NCBI GenBank assembly: GCA_026168455.1
Contig: CM047426.1
Location: 82,115,986-82,179,985, forward strand
Source of the DNA: Theocolax elegans
Lineage: Eukaryota; Arthropoda; Insecta; Hymenoptera; Cerocephalidae
DNA length: 64,000 nt
Reading direction: 5' to 3'
Below the pieces are notes generated by a model, which had not been told where the DNA came from, did no database searches, and saw nothing but the letters and a program-made list of their open reading frames with translations. Each line of letters starts with the position of its first letter. The first letter of the stretch is position 1. Below, one piece after another: positions 1 to 14,358 of the stretch. Both the position numbers and the translations under genes were made by a program.

Positions 1-2658
1 CTAGAATAGTCGATCGTTATACAAGAAAATAACAAGCGCATCGAGTAAAAGTCTAAAAATTTTTTTCCTATATGCACCCCCGCGAGACAAGAAAATGTAG
101 GATAACGGCTGGAAAGTTCGGTTGGTCTATATAGAGTCGCGGGGACGCAAACGGATGGATGGAGAATCGTATTGATCTTCGTATTACGAGCTCTCTAGAC
201 AAGGATTCCACGGGATTGACGTGCGTTACTACGTATTAAGCCGCGTAAGATCCGCGCGAAACGTCACTCAAGTTCAGCATCCGCGTTTTGGCTTCCCGTA
301 ACGCTTCCCAACGACTTAAGCGAGATCGACAAGAGAACGGGGTATATATATATATATAGATATAGATATAGAAGAAGCCCTCAAAATCGGGTATATGCCA
401 ACGACGATCTCATATTGGAGAATTGAAAAGTCCAGGCAGCCAACGAGCCGGTAGATGCCCAAAACGTTTGATAACTCGAGAGCTTTATACACTGATTACT
501 TCATTTGACGTCGGGAAATTTACGTCCTTTCTGATAAATTTTTATTTTCATCTACTTTTACGATAATCGATTTTGCGCGTTCTCAACTTTCTTGAGCCAA
601 GTTTCAGCTCCGTTAGATATTCCGAAGAGATTATCTTACACGTGTTTTGATAATTGAGGAATTTCGTGATCATAGAAAATTGACGTGTATATAGTAATAA
701 TAACCGTATAGATCGTTAGTCAATTCGTTAGAATTCATAAGAATGTTTTGAAGTTCCAAATATTATAATCAATTTCTTTTAGTATAAATATTGATAATAA
801 TTAATGAATCACAATGTACGTGTTCAAGATACTCGCACGTACAGCCTATAGATGCGAATACTATTTTTAGTAACATGACATGATCGTTACATTTGACCTA
901 CGATGACATTGTCGTAATATTAAAAGGTTGCTATATTTTCAACAGGCATAATGTTTTATCCAAATACATGACTCCTTAATGTCAACATTAGTAATATCAA
1001 ATCAAACAGTTTAAGTACCAAAATAGCACTTTACACTTAAGCGTGTTTGAAGAGATTAGCATTTTTACACGGTGACGACGTTTGCATTTGTTATTTTATA
1101 AGAAAGAAGGAAGAATTTTTAATAGTGGGCAATATACTGACAAAACCTTTGAAATACATTTTTCGTATTTAAAATGACATTATTAATTATTGATCAGACA
1201 AATTAATATCCAACTTTATAACAGTCAGTCGGTAATAATAGAATTATTCAGCTTTCACTAGTTATATTTATCTTGAATAGACCGAAATAATCTTTATCAA
1301 ACATTAACCACAATATTCAAATGGACGAAGAAACGAAAGTTCTACCGGTTAAAGAACAAAAGCATCTTTGTATTTGTTCATTATTAAGTATATCTAAATC
1401 CTGAAAATCAATAGATTACGGGAAAAACGGCGCAAGCAAAATATTGTAGCAATCTAAATCTCACTCCCCCTAATGAAAGTAAAAGTAAGTAGATACACTC
1501 TTAAGGAAAACAAACAATTCCCTGGTCTTAAAGAAAAATTTCATGAGGCTGAAGAAGAATAAAGTCTTGCCGCAAAAACGTAGAGACGGATAGACTCGCC
1601 GGTAGTAAAACAAACGACGTCTCATTCCTAGCACCCTAGTAGAAGAACTCCGTTTGCGTCTTCTTTGCTCTCGGGAAACTTTCAATTTCCAAGTTTCCGC
1701 GGGTAAACGTCGCTCGTCGCGAGTCAATGATTCAGAGCTCGCTACGGAAAAACCTTTTTCTCTCCGTTGGAAAAATCGATGACGAGATGAATGGACAAAT
1801 CGCTCGCGGAATGACAAGAATGACTTTGGATATGTCTGTCTCTGTCTTTCTCTTCATCTCTCTCTTCCTCTCTCTTCCTCTCTCCTTCTCTTATTCGGTT
1901 TTGGCGCATATATGTGTACCTCACGAGTGACTTTACTGCTATTCTCCTTTAATCCCGTCGTAAATCGACGCATCTTCCCCTCTACAAAAGACCGACGTGA
2001 CTCGTTCGCGGCTGTGACTAAGCCATTTTTTCTCATCTCCCTTTTTCTCTTTTTGTCATCCCGCGCGTATGTGTGCGTGTTTGTGTATATATATAGATAT
2101 AGATATTTATTCTATATATGAAGGGGAGAGAGCGATAGTTGGCGAAACTCGGCCCGCCGCTAAATGCTGTACGAAATTGGGAATTTATCATCACGCCCCG
2201 GGTACATTCGACTGTGAGCTTTTATTAATTGTTGACGCGGTCGACGCTTCTTTTATTTTTATATTTACGGACGGACCTTTTGTGTTCTGGATATTTCGAA
2301 GCGAAAAAACTGTATTTTCATTTTGAATGGATCAATCAAACGTGAAAATTTATTTTCCACGATTAATAACATCTTCTACGTTATTATAAACCCTCGCATG
2401 CCCTTCCTAAATTCAGGTATTTAATAGAAAGTAGTTTTTTTCATCTCGTGAAAATTGGGATTCATTGATGAAATTATGACCCCAATGGGGTGCGATCTTT
2501 TAAAGAAGAAAATTCCTTTTTATTGAACGGCAATAAATGCTGTTCGGTAAATCTTTTTCATACAAAATTATCAATATTGCTTTTAACAATTGTTATCTAA
2601 CTATATATATATATATATTAATAAGTAATGAGCTACAAATTCAATATACATAAAGAAT

Positions 2659-2970
2659 TCAGGCAAAATAAAATACAAATATATATACGTGTGTATGAGA
2701 TATTTTGGAAAATACGAATTTGAAATAATGTAATCTCACATAATTACTCAAGGAAAAAACGTAGGGAGGCAAATGACTGGTGACACACGCAATCTTTCTA
2801 ACTGGGAGACGCAGATTATGGATAAGTGTCCCGTCTGGAATAACCCACGTACAGTACATACCCCATTCGCTTGCTACGTTGTACGTAAAAGCTCTCCCGT
2901 AGTTGCCGAAACATGACAAATGACAAACGTCGTCAGCCGCCGCCGCGTAGCATCGATCCCCCCTTTCCAT
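2659..2970 (-). other. Unassigned 103-codon open frame, possible exon
   Basis: This frame begins with ATG at 2970. It has a fairly complex first part with five Cys (CYAAAADDVCHLSCFG, then MYCTW, then ACVTS) in GC-balanced DNA, then decays into AT-rich, Phe/Tyr-rich sequence. No family is recognised, and no strong splice site ends the good part. It lies inside the inferred Sema-1a intron on the same strand. It is probably non-coding. Confidence 0.12.
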
Positions 2971-3119
2971 AAATCATTTATTCATAAACTCCTATCACGG
3001 TAATCAATCTCGCGGAGTCTCGTAAAGATACTCTCATTACGTCTAGTCGCACGAAAATTCAACTATAGTTAGAGTCGTGTGCCCTTCTCGGTCGGGTTGC
3101 GGTTTTCCGGTCCTCATTT

Positions 3120-3525
3120 GCTAAATTAATTCAAAGTCCACGCGGTGCTATACGTACACATCGATTTGAATTGCCGCCTTCGGGAAAAGTCGTTTCGTAT
3201 TAGCGTCTGTTTGAGTATCCGAGGGAATTGTATGCCCGATTACGAACTGGATTAATTGGATGCCGTTTGTCGACGTCGTACCAGTCGTCGTAGTCGATCG
3301 TAAAAATCAATGTCGCCGTCACCGTCGTAAAAAGCTGGTTTAATTAACAAAAAGGCGCCGATTAAACCTCGCTACGGGTTATTTTCGATCGTTTGCATCG
3401 CGGAAATTAGTAGCTAATGCTTTGACGTCTCTCATTATTTGTACTTGCTGCTCGACGCGTATTTTACCCGTTCCAGTACCCAGTTGCTATCTAATTAAGT
3501 AATTATTAACGCTAATTGATGCAGA
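3120..3525. promoter_or_regulatory. Cluster of TAATT-type homeodomain-like sites
   Basis: In GC-balanced sequence, several TAATTA/TAATT cores stand apart from background: near 3124, 3251-3257, 3341-3346 and a dense group at 3491-3520. TAATT is the generic Antp-class homeodomain core. An intronic enhancer is a guess, since such cores are common in AT-rich DNA. Confidence 0.15.
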
Positions 3526-4451
3526 AATGTTAATGCTCTTCGTACGGTACTTTTTGTCTTGTAGGATCATTTAGTATTTTAACGTGATTTGCGTGCATGT
3601 AACAAAGAAACTGTTCAACTTACGTGTGTGGATAGTTGGTTTTTAGTACACAGAAGTTTTTCAACTCACCTGAAACGTAAATATTATTTTATTCGTTATT
3701 TATTTTTATTGAATCGGTCAAAAATTATCATATTTGAATAATAAACTTATTTTAAATGAGAATTTAGCAAATTTACGAAATCGAATTGTACAAATACAAA
3801 TTCGATGTTATTATTCAAATTTGACCAATTTTATACGTGATGAATAAATTTTAAGTATTGGGTGAGAATATAGCTTTACAAAAATGATGTGTACCACAAA
3901 TATCTTAGTTTTAACAAAATTGTTGTTACCGCGTGTTTAAAGTAACTTATACCTATATAGGAAATTTCAATATGCATATGAGTATAGAAACAGTAAATCA
4001 GATGCTTCTTGACATTACAGATGAATTCGTTCCTATAATACATATTTCATGTCAAAGGACCATATTTGTTGAATGAAAATTTACTATTTCGCTTTGGTTA
4101 CTGCATTTATTGATAATAATCAAAGGATACGTTATGATGTTTTTGTATAACCACAACAAACTGTATCATAGTTACCACATTATTGATTATATCGTATAGA
4201 GGCTTTATTGTAAATACAAATCGCGATATCTTTAGAGGCATTCACGTCGGATTATTGAGCTCATCAAGTAAAACGCTTTATACTAACGATTATCGTACTT
4301 TAAAGCGTGCTTCATTATACAAAACATTATCCTAGTTCCAGTACACGCTCTTCAATAGGGTAAACCGATGTAATATAAACTTACTAAAGAGGGACAATTT
4401 ACGCTGTGATTGCTTCGCAAAATTTTGAGTTTCTAGGTTAACAACCTGACG

Positions 4452-4459
<8 letters not shown>

Positions 4460-4497
<38 letters not shown>
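4460..4497. repeat. (CT)n microsatellite
   Basis: A perfect CT dinucleotide run of about 38 bp, with degenerate CT flanks, in the inferred intron. Confidence 0.95.
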
Positions 4498-4503
<6 letters not shown>

Positions 4504-5158
4504 GACGTTCGATCGTACTCGCGCTTCATTAAAACATCGATAATGGTAAAAGATAGGTTCCTAAATAGTTTCACCGATACATTCGATTTTAATAAAATTT
4601 GAGCACTAACTTACATTTCCTCCCATTTTATGTTTTAATTTCGTAAGAGCAATATTTTGTAAAATATTAATTGTAATAGTTATTGCTTTACATTAAATGT
4701 AGGTAACACTAGAGAAATTATTAAGTTTAGACGTGCTAATTAATAAATAATGAATCACATATAATTTCACACCTAACTATTAACGGTATAATGATATTGT
4801 ATTTTAAATTGCTAGAAAAGTTATACACAATTCAACAAATATTAATGAATTTACATTTGTAAAAAAAAATAACAAAATGTATCCAATAAAATATAATTTA
4901 AAGCGAAAGTTTGAAAAACATTAACTGAAAACGATAAGCGAAATACAATAAATTGTTGAATCTCGAGACATAAAAACATCCGAATTCACCGAGCGAAAAA
5001 GAATAAGAGAAAAGAATCAAGAGTGAATAAAATAGCAATTCAAAAGCCTAAAGCATTCCTAAAGTCGTAGGTAAGTTTCCTCTATCTAAATGGCGTGTTG
5101 GTCGATTAAAATCATTAAGCTCAACTCGAGTGTGTACGATGAGAAAGAGAGAAAGAGC

Positions 5159-5460
5159 GAGAGAGAGAGAGAGAGAGAGAGGAGTCTTAAGATTCAATCC
5201 TTAAAGGAATGTATATCGCGCACACAACGCTGCATGCATATGCATGTAGACCGAAATCGAAGGAGGGAGTATAAGCAGCGTCGTATTCGGTAAAAGACGG
5301 AGGGGGCGTCGAGCAATACAGAAAGCAAGAGAACGAGAAAGAGAGAGGGAAGAAGAGACAGAGAAAACGAAGGGCTCGTGCACGCTCGACTTAACCATCT
5401 ACATTTAGCTCTCGGGGCCTGCGGCGTACTTACCTCACGGTAATGCCCTGGCTTCCTTCG

Positions 5461-5489
<29 letters not shown>
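5159..5489. repeat. (GA)n and (CT)n runs in inverted order
   Basis: A GA run at 5159-5181 and a CT run at 5461-5489 are complementary and about 280 bp apart. The DNA between is purine-rich (5320-5370), giving Arg/Glu and Ser/Leu-rich false translations. The paired runs could form a hairpin with a large loop. Confidence 0.9.
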
Positions 5490-5492
<3 letters not shown>

Positions 5493-8037
5493 TCTCCCTC
5501 CCTTCACACACTCTCCTTCTCTCGCGTCTCTCTTTTCGTCCGTACAAATTATACTGGAAATGATTATTTGAAATTGAGTTATGGTTACTGGCTTCGTTTG
5601 CCCAATCGCCGAAAGAACGACGAGTTATATTCTCGCATTTGCTGTGTCAAGATCATTTATTACGAAGGAGCTACTTGTCACTTTACCATTTATCGAGTGT
5701 TAATTAACTGGCAAATTTCGTTTTAACATAATTTAAGGAAAAAACGATTTTAATAAATATATTTTGATTTTAGTAAATAATTTAAGGTAATTAAAATAAA
5801 TTATATGTTTATGCGAAAACATTTTTAAATAGAATTTAATTTGTTTTTAAATATGATTTAATTAATTATTTAAACGAGTTCGTTACTCAGTTTAAATTAC
5901 AACATTGCATAAATATTTACATATAAATATAGCATGTATTTTCATACATATATATAACCACTCTAAAGTTTGTGAAAATAATTTTATCGAATTCGATATG
6001 AAGCGTCGCTTGACTTACGACCAACCTAGTTGAGCAAAATAATTTGATACGCAAGATCATTTCTATACATTATAAACACATTATTTCTTTAGTAAGAAAA
6101 ACAGTCCCGTTTTTACATCAATTTTCTATCGGAGATAGCATTCGACGATTTGTAATATTTTACGTTACAAGAAAAATATCCACTCGACACTTCTCCCGAA
6201 GCAAATAGAACAATGAAAAACGGCTGATCGAAAGTGAAAAACGATGCGCGGGTACTCCACCGTCAGTCCCTTTATCCGGCGTTCCAGTTCAGTTTCCAAA
6301 ATTATCCGACTACCGCGTCGGTATAAGCAAACACCGACGATATATCAATTAAGCTCACCGATCGACCCTCGCAAATAAATTTTACAACCTATATACCATC
6401 GAGATCCTGAATCATCGTTGTTGGATGAACAAAAAAAAAAATTTCCACCCGCACAATTTGACAAAAACCACAATTCTAAGTCAATGTACCGAGAACTTGA
6501 ATGGCTTCGACTAAATATTCACATCCACTCGGCCCTCTCCCGGCGTCGACTCTCTTACCGCTGCTTTCAATCCAAATTGATTGGACTGCGAAATGTCCGA
6601 GTTGAATAATTCATGCATTATTCTGCGATAAACCAATTTCGATGTAACTGAATTAAAAAAAAAGGCTGAGAGAGTAGAAAGCCTTATACCCCTAGGGATC
6701 GGACTTTCGGACGATGAAAATAGAAACCGTCGAGGGATTAATCCATTATTGATATATAAAGCTCTTTGCGATAAATACATACATAAATCGGCATATACTG
6801 TATACAGTGGATCTTGGAAAGTGAATTTTTGAAAGGATTGAGAGATTCAACTGTTGGTAATTTTTCGGCAACCAGGATTGTCCTTCGCGTGCGAAATGCG
6901 ATTCCGGGAGTTTTTGTGGGTTTCGACCAAGTCATTATACTTGTGAAAAGTTTTCTTTTTTTAGGGAATTACGTTGTGTAGGAAAGATAAATTGGCCTTT
7001 TTTCTGATTCGTTTATACCGAGTTTCTCGGAGTTTATCTTCGCTGCGTTGGGGAAGTTTTGATGTTCCCTCGGAATCTGGTTGAATTATTGGAAGGAAAA
7101 TTTAAAAGCAATTATAACTTTGATGAGCAAATGGTTTAGTTTTACCTTTTTTTTCTCTCGCTTTGCGTATAACATTGTTGAATGCAATTTTGATAATGAA
7201 ATGGAAAAGTTGCGTGTGTCTAATTGTTACGACAGTGTCAGATATTGACTTATTTATCAAATACTGTTTCTTTCGTGATACGCGTCTACGTACAATTATA
7301 TTCTTGTATTTTAAATTAAACAAATATTTTCATTTTTATATTATTTTACTATATTATTGCACACAGTAAATATTCTCTGGGGTTGGTTAAAATTCGAAAA
7401 AACATTCAAAACCACAAATCCCACGCTAATATATACATATCAAATATATAATATATATATTTGAATGTATATATGCATATATAGTAGAAAATATTTATTG
7501 TCGCATTCCAATATAGAGATTTGACCAAAAAGGGCATACATAGAGACACAGAATCACCGCAAAAGCCTTCGACTGTCAAACCATCATCCCCCTCTCAGTG
7601 ACAAACCGCGATTCAATTCCCCTGAAGCGTCCCCGTGGTATCAGCATTCTATTTCCATGCTTATCTTGGGGAAAGATCCATCCGCTCAAAGCTAGAAATC
7701 CGTCGGTAAACGGGCAGTAGCCTCGTCGGTGCATTGCGGATACTACATCCTCTCTCCCTCTCTCTGTCGCTCTGCCTGTCTAGCTCTTCGAGTCTAATTA
7801 ATTTTTCGCGTACGACCCTCAACCTTTGTGCCTCGGAAACCCCGAGATTAGATACGGTCAATATCTCTCGTCGACGGCCGATAAATCCCCATGTGCTCGC
7901 GGAATATTCGTACGCGTAGACACTGCATGGGCAGCTGGCGCGTCATCGTTTCCCCCCGAATGCGCCCGAGATAAGGAGGCGATAATAACCGGCGCGCGCG
8001 CGCACTCACACAGATACGCCTGCACATAGATACGTAT

Positions 8038-8080
8038 ACACACACAAATCCACACACACACACACACACTCACACACACA
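8038..8080. repeat. (CA)n microsatellite
   Basis: An interrupted CA run at the edge of a GC-rich block (7.6-8.2 kb), next to a CG-rich alternating stretch near 7992-8002. Confidence 0.9.
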
Positions 8081-10398
8081 GAGGATATATACGTATAATC
8101 CAACGGTGTCGTCCGAACTCCTTATCAGCATGCGAGCAGGGCCGGGTCGCTCGGCCTTGTCTCTAACACACTAACTCGGTCTTCCTTATCTAAACTTTCA
8201 ACGAATCTGTAATAAGCTTCTTCAATCTCGTATCAAACATTGTGTATCCCTATATTTCATTCGATTATTCTTATTACTTATTTTGCCCGTTTAGAATACA
8301 ACTTCTTATAACGAGCAAAGTAAATCAAGTATTATAGAATTTCAGTATAGGAAATATGTCTTTTCCTGATAGAAATCTAATTTCTTAAGGAGAAAAATGG
8401 TTAATTGTTAATATTGTAATTAATATTTCTTAATATTAAAAAATGCATTACATGTGTATTCGTAATATTATCTTTATTAATTGTTAAAATTATTTAGACA
8501 TTGTTTTTATTTAATTTATACACATATATCAACAAAAAATGTTTTCATTTGATTAAGGCGTTGACCAGTGAAACTGAGCAATTTTCTATACCAGAGATGC
8601 TAGCTTCGAAAAACATATTACAAATGCTACAGAAGGAGTAGAGGAAAAGTATTGTCAATAGAATAAAAAAATGGATAATGGATATGTACTAAATAAAAAT
8701 TTCATAACATTTAATAGAATCTGTATAAATAAATCTTTCTAATCAATAATCATAAATTATACAATAAACATAGTATTACTTAAAACTATGAAAATTGAAA
8801 TGTAACATTAATTTTAAATTTATAAGTATATTTCAACGTAAATGCAAAAATGAAATTCACACAAATATCTTAATGTTTATAATACTTTTTTATATGTAGA
8901 TAAATGGAACTAAAATGCATTATAGTGATGAGACCGGAAAGTCTTGTCTTCAAAAGATTAACAATGAGTATATATAATCTTTATGATTCAAAAGTTTGCA
9001 TGGTTAACAAGACATAGAAATCAATTATCCTTTATGTTTCGACAAAGACGTTGAATATAACCTATTTTTAATTAATTAAAATCTGCCTGCCATACAGACT
9101 CTGAATTCTATGTCCTCTGTAATGAAATTTTATACTATAGAATAAAGATTTTAACAATATCATACGTAACAAAGAAATCTTAAAAATCAATTTAAACGAA
9201 TTTTTAAAATCCATAGGGTATTGTATATTTTATTAAATTTCCAAATAATATTCGTGCAATCAAGAATTTTACAAATTCGTCAATTAATGCAATAATTCAT
9301 TCTTTGCTTTTACAATACTACAAAATAATAAGATTGGATAAAAAGTGAAGTGTATCCGTTGACGTACTATGGAAATATTAATTATTTATTTTAGTAACTG
9401 TCTGTCATGTTTATTCCTTTTCTCTTTTCATCCCTATTTTTCTGGTTGTGTGGTAATTTTATATGTTTTTATTATTATTTATCTTTTTATTTGAAAGAGA
9501 AATATTTTATATTTCATTACCTCAGTGCGAAATAATTCTTCTTACTGGTGTTTTACTCGCAGAGTTACAATAGAATTTTATCATGGATTAATTGACAAAA
9601 TTGTAACCTAACAAAGATATAGGAGATCCATCGAAACAATGCCTACTAAATATATATATAGCAGCTGTGTTCACCAACCAACAAAAAGTAAAATAATTCA
9701 TGGGTCATCAAGTACATGCAAATGTTAAAAGCATATATCTAATCATTCAAAATAATAAATCGGTACTCTAACAAATTTAGTATTAATTATACAAATACAT
9801 TGCACAATATTAGTTTAGTGAACGATTAACATTTGAACTATTGCTAGAAAACATTGAATCAATACTATACTGTGCGGAATTTGGAGGATTGTAGGAATAT
9901 TTGATGCATAATTTAATAAATCGATTTTATTATATAATTATTTGACCTTATGAATGATTATTATTGAAACTACATACATATATATACAAATACATATACA
10001 CCCAATACTATTATAATGTAAATGGAAACATTTGGTCTAATAATAAGGTGATTAGAGGGCACACAATATAGTATGTTCTAAAAGTATTAGAATCATTTTC
10101 AAAATGTTACTGTTCAATAAACAATATGTAAGATTCATAATAAGTAATGAAAATAGGTGAATAAAGTTCAGTGCTGCTGTTAGGATGAACAAAAATATAA
10201 TCTATTCGCTGACAAAAAGAATAAACATTAATAAAACATTGTTATCATCCTTCACATTAGGGTACGTTCTATAAGAGTCAAAATATAATGTTATAATTAA
10301 TAATAATTGTACATAGTAATTGCACGAAACCCATTAAAGTGCTCTTTCATACCTCGTAAACCAGAAAATATAGTAACAAAGAAAAAAATTTTAATTAA

Positions 10399-10440
10399 AC
10401 GTAGAGAGCGGGGGTGGGAGGGAGGGAGGGAGGGAAAGGG
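10399..10440. repeat. (GGGA)n tract
   Basis: Several GGGA units in a row, with G-runs of three or more at regular spacing; a possible G-quadruplex former. Confidence 0.75.
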
Positions 10441-11996
10441 AGAGTAAGAGCGACCGGGTAGAAAACGTGTGTCACTGTTTTCGCAACCTCTTAATAAATG
10501 GAAAAATATACCTTTGTCGCTACGATAAGCCGTGGCACAAGCACAAAATGGGCAAATATAAATTGAATTAGAATTAGAATCACGAACTCACCCTGCGAAT
10601 TTTGCGTGCTACAGTAGATACGGACGCTTCCCTGGGAAAAAGGCTTAATTCGGATTTATGGGGTCACGTGTGACGTAACGCTCCCCCGTCCGGAGGTTAA
10701 TTATTATGCTCCAGACTGCGCGAGACGGTGAACGGCAAATCGAAACTTGATCGAGGAAAATGAAAAACCGGGAGGAAAAGAGAAAGAGAGCGAGAAAGAG
10801 AGCGAGAAAGTACGAAAAAGTTTGGCAGTTACCGGTTTGATGCCTTTCGAACGTATCTATATATACGCAACTAAAGACAGAAAATTGCATTTTATTTGAA
10901 AAGAGAGATCGTAACGTTTGTTCATCGGGCACTACGTTTTCATTCGACCCGTCCCTATAAATGTCGATGTAATTTAGATCAAAGTTTGTGGTAATTTTTT
11001 TTCACGTTTAAAACGTTGTTATATATATACACACCAACTGAAATAATACTGTACTTTTTGCATACTTTTTTTATTTGAGTGTAAAATATATATCTATTGT
11101 TTCGAGGAATGGAAAGTTTTCAAATATTACTTTTGAAAAGATTGTTTCGTAACAAAAAAAAGAGGTCGTGCACACCTAAATAAAAATACTAAGTTATCCG
11201 AGAAAAATGTAACTATGTACTCCAATAAAAACTAAAATACAATTTTTTTACACGGTTTAACAATATTTTTTTTAATTTCCACCTGAATTCTTTTTCTGTT
11301 TTAAGAATAAAAAATCTGTGCAAATATTCAAATTCTCCTTTTTATATTTACTCTTTTACATTTTTATAAAAATACAATTTGAACTATTGCTGCGGGTCAC
11401 GGGCGCTGAGAATTGCATTCTTTAAAATACATTTTTAAAATTAAAAAATCAATTTTTTCGCAAATCTAACGAATCTCTATTTAACATCATAAGGTAGATA
11501 AGATTATTTTTTTATAGCGGAAAATAAATATTATATGCTTAATATTCGCAATTTTATTGATATCTTCTAATATATGAATCTATATGTAATAACTAATCGA
11601 TATATAATGTTACTATATAAAATATTACATTTAACCTTATACTGCAACAGATTTTACCTTGAAATCGATATAGTTTTGTAACAGTCATCCGATCAGGAAA
11701 AGGAAATCAATACCCAAAAGCCCTCGATATCTGATAAACTCGAATTCAAAAATATAGCACGAGTGAAATATCTAAATAAAAAAAAAGAGTGAGAAGAATC
11801 GGATATATCTTGCAAAAAGGATATCCAATTCTCAAGGTATACCCGAATGTCAGGCTCGGTGAGTATATCGGTACAAATTCTTGATAATCAATCTTCGTGC
11901 TGTTGGACTCGCGCGTTTATCCATACATACACACTCACAGAGGAACGTTATTCCAATGTCATTAATCAAAACGCCCGAGCGTCAGTCTATACGCGT

Positions 11997-12020
11997 ACAC
12001 ACACACACACACACACACAC
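11997..12020. repeat. (AC)n microsatellite
   Basis: A perfect AC run of 24 bp followed by an interrupted CA stretch. Confidence 0.95.
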
Positions 12021-13428
12021 TCACATACGCATATGGATGAATAAAGCCAAGCCACAGTATGTAATTGACAATTACTGTAGTTCACAATTAAACGACGTAG
12101 CTTCTTCTCCCGAGCTCGCTCCATTCCGCTCACTTTCTGTCTCTGTATCTCTCTATCTCTATCTCTTTCTCCCCCTCCCTCTCTCTCGAAATTCTGGATC
12201 TATATAACCGTTGCAGAACAGTTTGGGTGTATATATGTATATACGGACACGTTTGGAGCACGCGCGAGAAACTTGGACATGTTAATGCAAATTCAAATAG
12301 CATCCACATGATAATGCTGGTCTCAGGGTGAAGCATTGAACAAAGAGGAGATAGTTTAGGATCGAGTAATTGATTTATCGCCACGGCCTTATGCATACAT
12401 TTCTTTTTGTAATATCGAGCAACGTTTTTAAGCTAGTCTCTTTTGTTTATGGATTAAGCTTTGAAAACTCTCTCGCACGAACGTACAGAAACGTATTTCT
12501 TTTTTTTTCATAAAGATTTAATTTGCGTCCGTTTGATGGGATTTCACGGAAAAACGCTCGGTTACACCGGGACATTTTTACCTAGTTCAAAAGAGCTTTT
12601 TTCAGCTCAATATGGAAAAAGATAATTTTTCAGAGGTAACGTATGTATGCAGTTTGAATTGGCCTTTAAGTGGTCCAATCGTGTAGGTGCAAATTTTTTA
12701 CGGACGTTTAAAATGATACTGTGAATTCAAACATTTTTCCTCCAATTTTACGGTGAAGTAGTAAACATTTATTTTTCATGATACTTTCAAATACAATCGA
12801 GTTTGACACATTTCATTATTTTCTTATTGAATGTCGTTTATCGTTAAAGAGTCAACATTATTTTGTAATTCATATAAATTCTATTATGAAGTTTTCGTAA
12901 CGTAATGTGCATTCTACAAAATGTTAAAACAAAGCTCTTTATTCTAGATATTTTATAAAATTTCATACTAAAATTTCAACCTAAGATATTATTAATAAAT
13001 TTTACAACCTAATCTTACTATAATCTATATACATAAAATCGATACACTTTATAATGACATGCTAATGTTGATTTTATATCACATTATCATACTAAATATA
13101 TATTTTATAATAAATAGTTTCAACAGTGAAACCACAAAGACTCATTTTCCGACACATATTAACAGAATCATATTTATCATTGAATGCAAACAATACTTAT
13201 AAATTAAGGTTAAAACGAATATTTACGTGTACGATAAGTAGAAAATATAAACGCATAAATTAAAGATTATTCGAATACGACAATGTCTATTTTCTTGTTT
13301 CGCTAATTGATTTAATACCTGATATTTGCTCAACAAAATTGAATATGCAACAAAAAAGTTAACTGCAAATCTCGGTAATATTTTAAAACATAAACTAACA
13401 TATGTATTTTATTTCATGAAAAAAAACA

Positions 13429-13450
13429 ATATATATATATATATATATAT
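13429..13450. repeat. (AT)n microsatellite
   Basis: A pure AT alternation within AT-rich intron sequence. Confidence 0.9.
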
Positions 13451-14358
13451 TACATAAATATATGTGTGTGCGTGTATATGAACTGATCCATAATATAAAT
13501 CGTTTTTATAAGCATTTTTATAGCGCATAAAAGTACATAAAGTATTTAATCGGTTGCAATTTTATTTATCAAAGCGTTGCATAAAAATAAAGTATTTATA
13601 AGCTGCTACTCGTACTTTTACAATGCGAAATAACCGATATAAATATAAGAAAATATAAGTGGTAAAAATATTTACAACTATAACAAACTTACAGAAGTCA
13701 ATATATATATATCACAAAATGGATATATTGTTGCATTTAACACATAATGCAAATAATTTATAACTGAGTTACCGTAAAATAATCGAAATTCTTTTATATC
13801 TTTAGCTATGTTAGATAAAATTCTACAACGATGTATATACTTAGTAAGAACTTTAATTTAAAAGACTATTTCTAAATTATGCCCCTGCAGAGATTCCGAA
13901 AAATATTGTTTCTCTTGATAGTTTATTTTTGCCACATGCTTTGCGCGGTGTACAATAATTTAGAATGAACCAAATTAATCTAATGACGCTCTTATGACTT
14001 GACATGATAAGTAACAATCTAAAGCACAACAGTTTTAAGTATTAAATAATAACGAATAATATATATTTGAAAAAATTTCGTATACATGCGTACAAAAAGA
14101 TACTTCTGCAAAAAAGAGTCATATGAGGGTTCTTAAGTTGGGCCAAAATAAGGTAGAGAATAGAAATTTTTTCCCAACCTTGGCGTAAGGTTTAAAGGAT
14201 TAAGGCCTCTTTAATTAAAGCTCTTAGTACATACTTTACGACTTTGTTTTAAGATTTTTTTCACATTAATTCAGACTTTTTAGTTTGAATTAGAAAGAAG
14301 TCTAGCATGTCGCATTTTTAATATCAATATATAAAAACAAAAGTAAAAAAAACCAGTA

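Larger units (their letters stand above)
5600..14358. other. AT-rich intronic sequence, no gene seen
   Basis: Mostly AT-rich unique sequence with the microsatellites listed separately. The block at about 7.6-8.2 kb is GC-richer and carries CA and CG alternation. The stretch 8.2-10.3 kb is uniformly AT-rich. I found no exon, RNA gene or transposon with clear ends. Confidence 0.5.

Noticed and set aside
10070..10295. Loose direct repeat of a GTTCTA...AATGTTA stretch
   Set aside because: Similarity is patchy and AT-rich; not enough to call a repeat.
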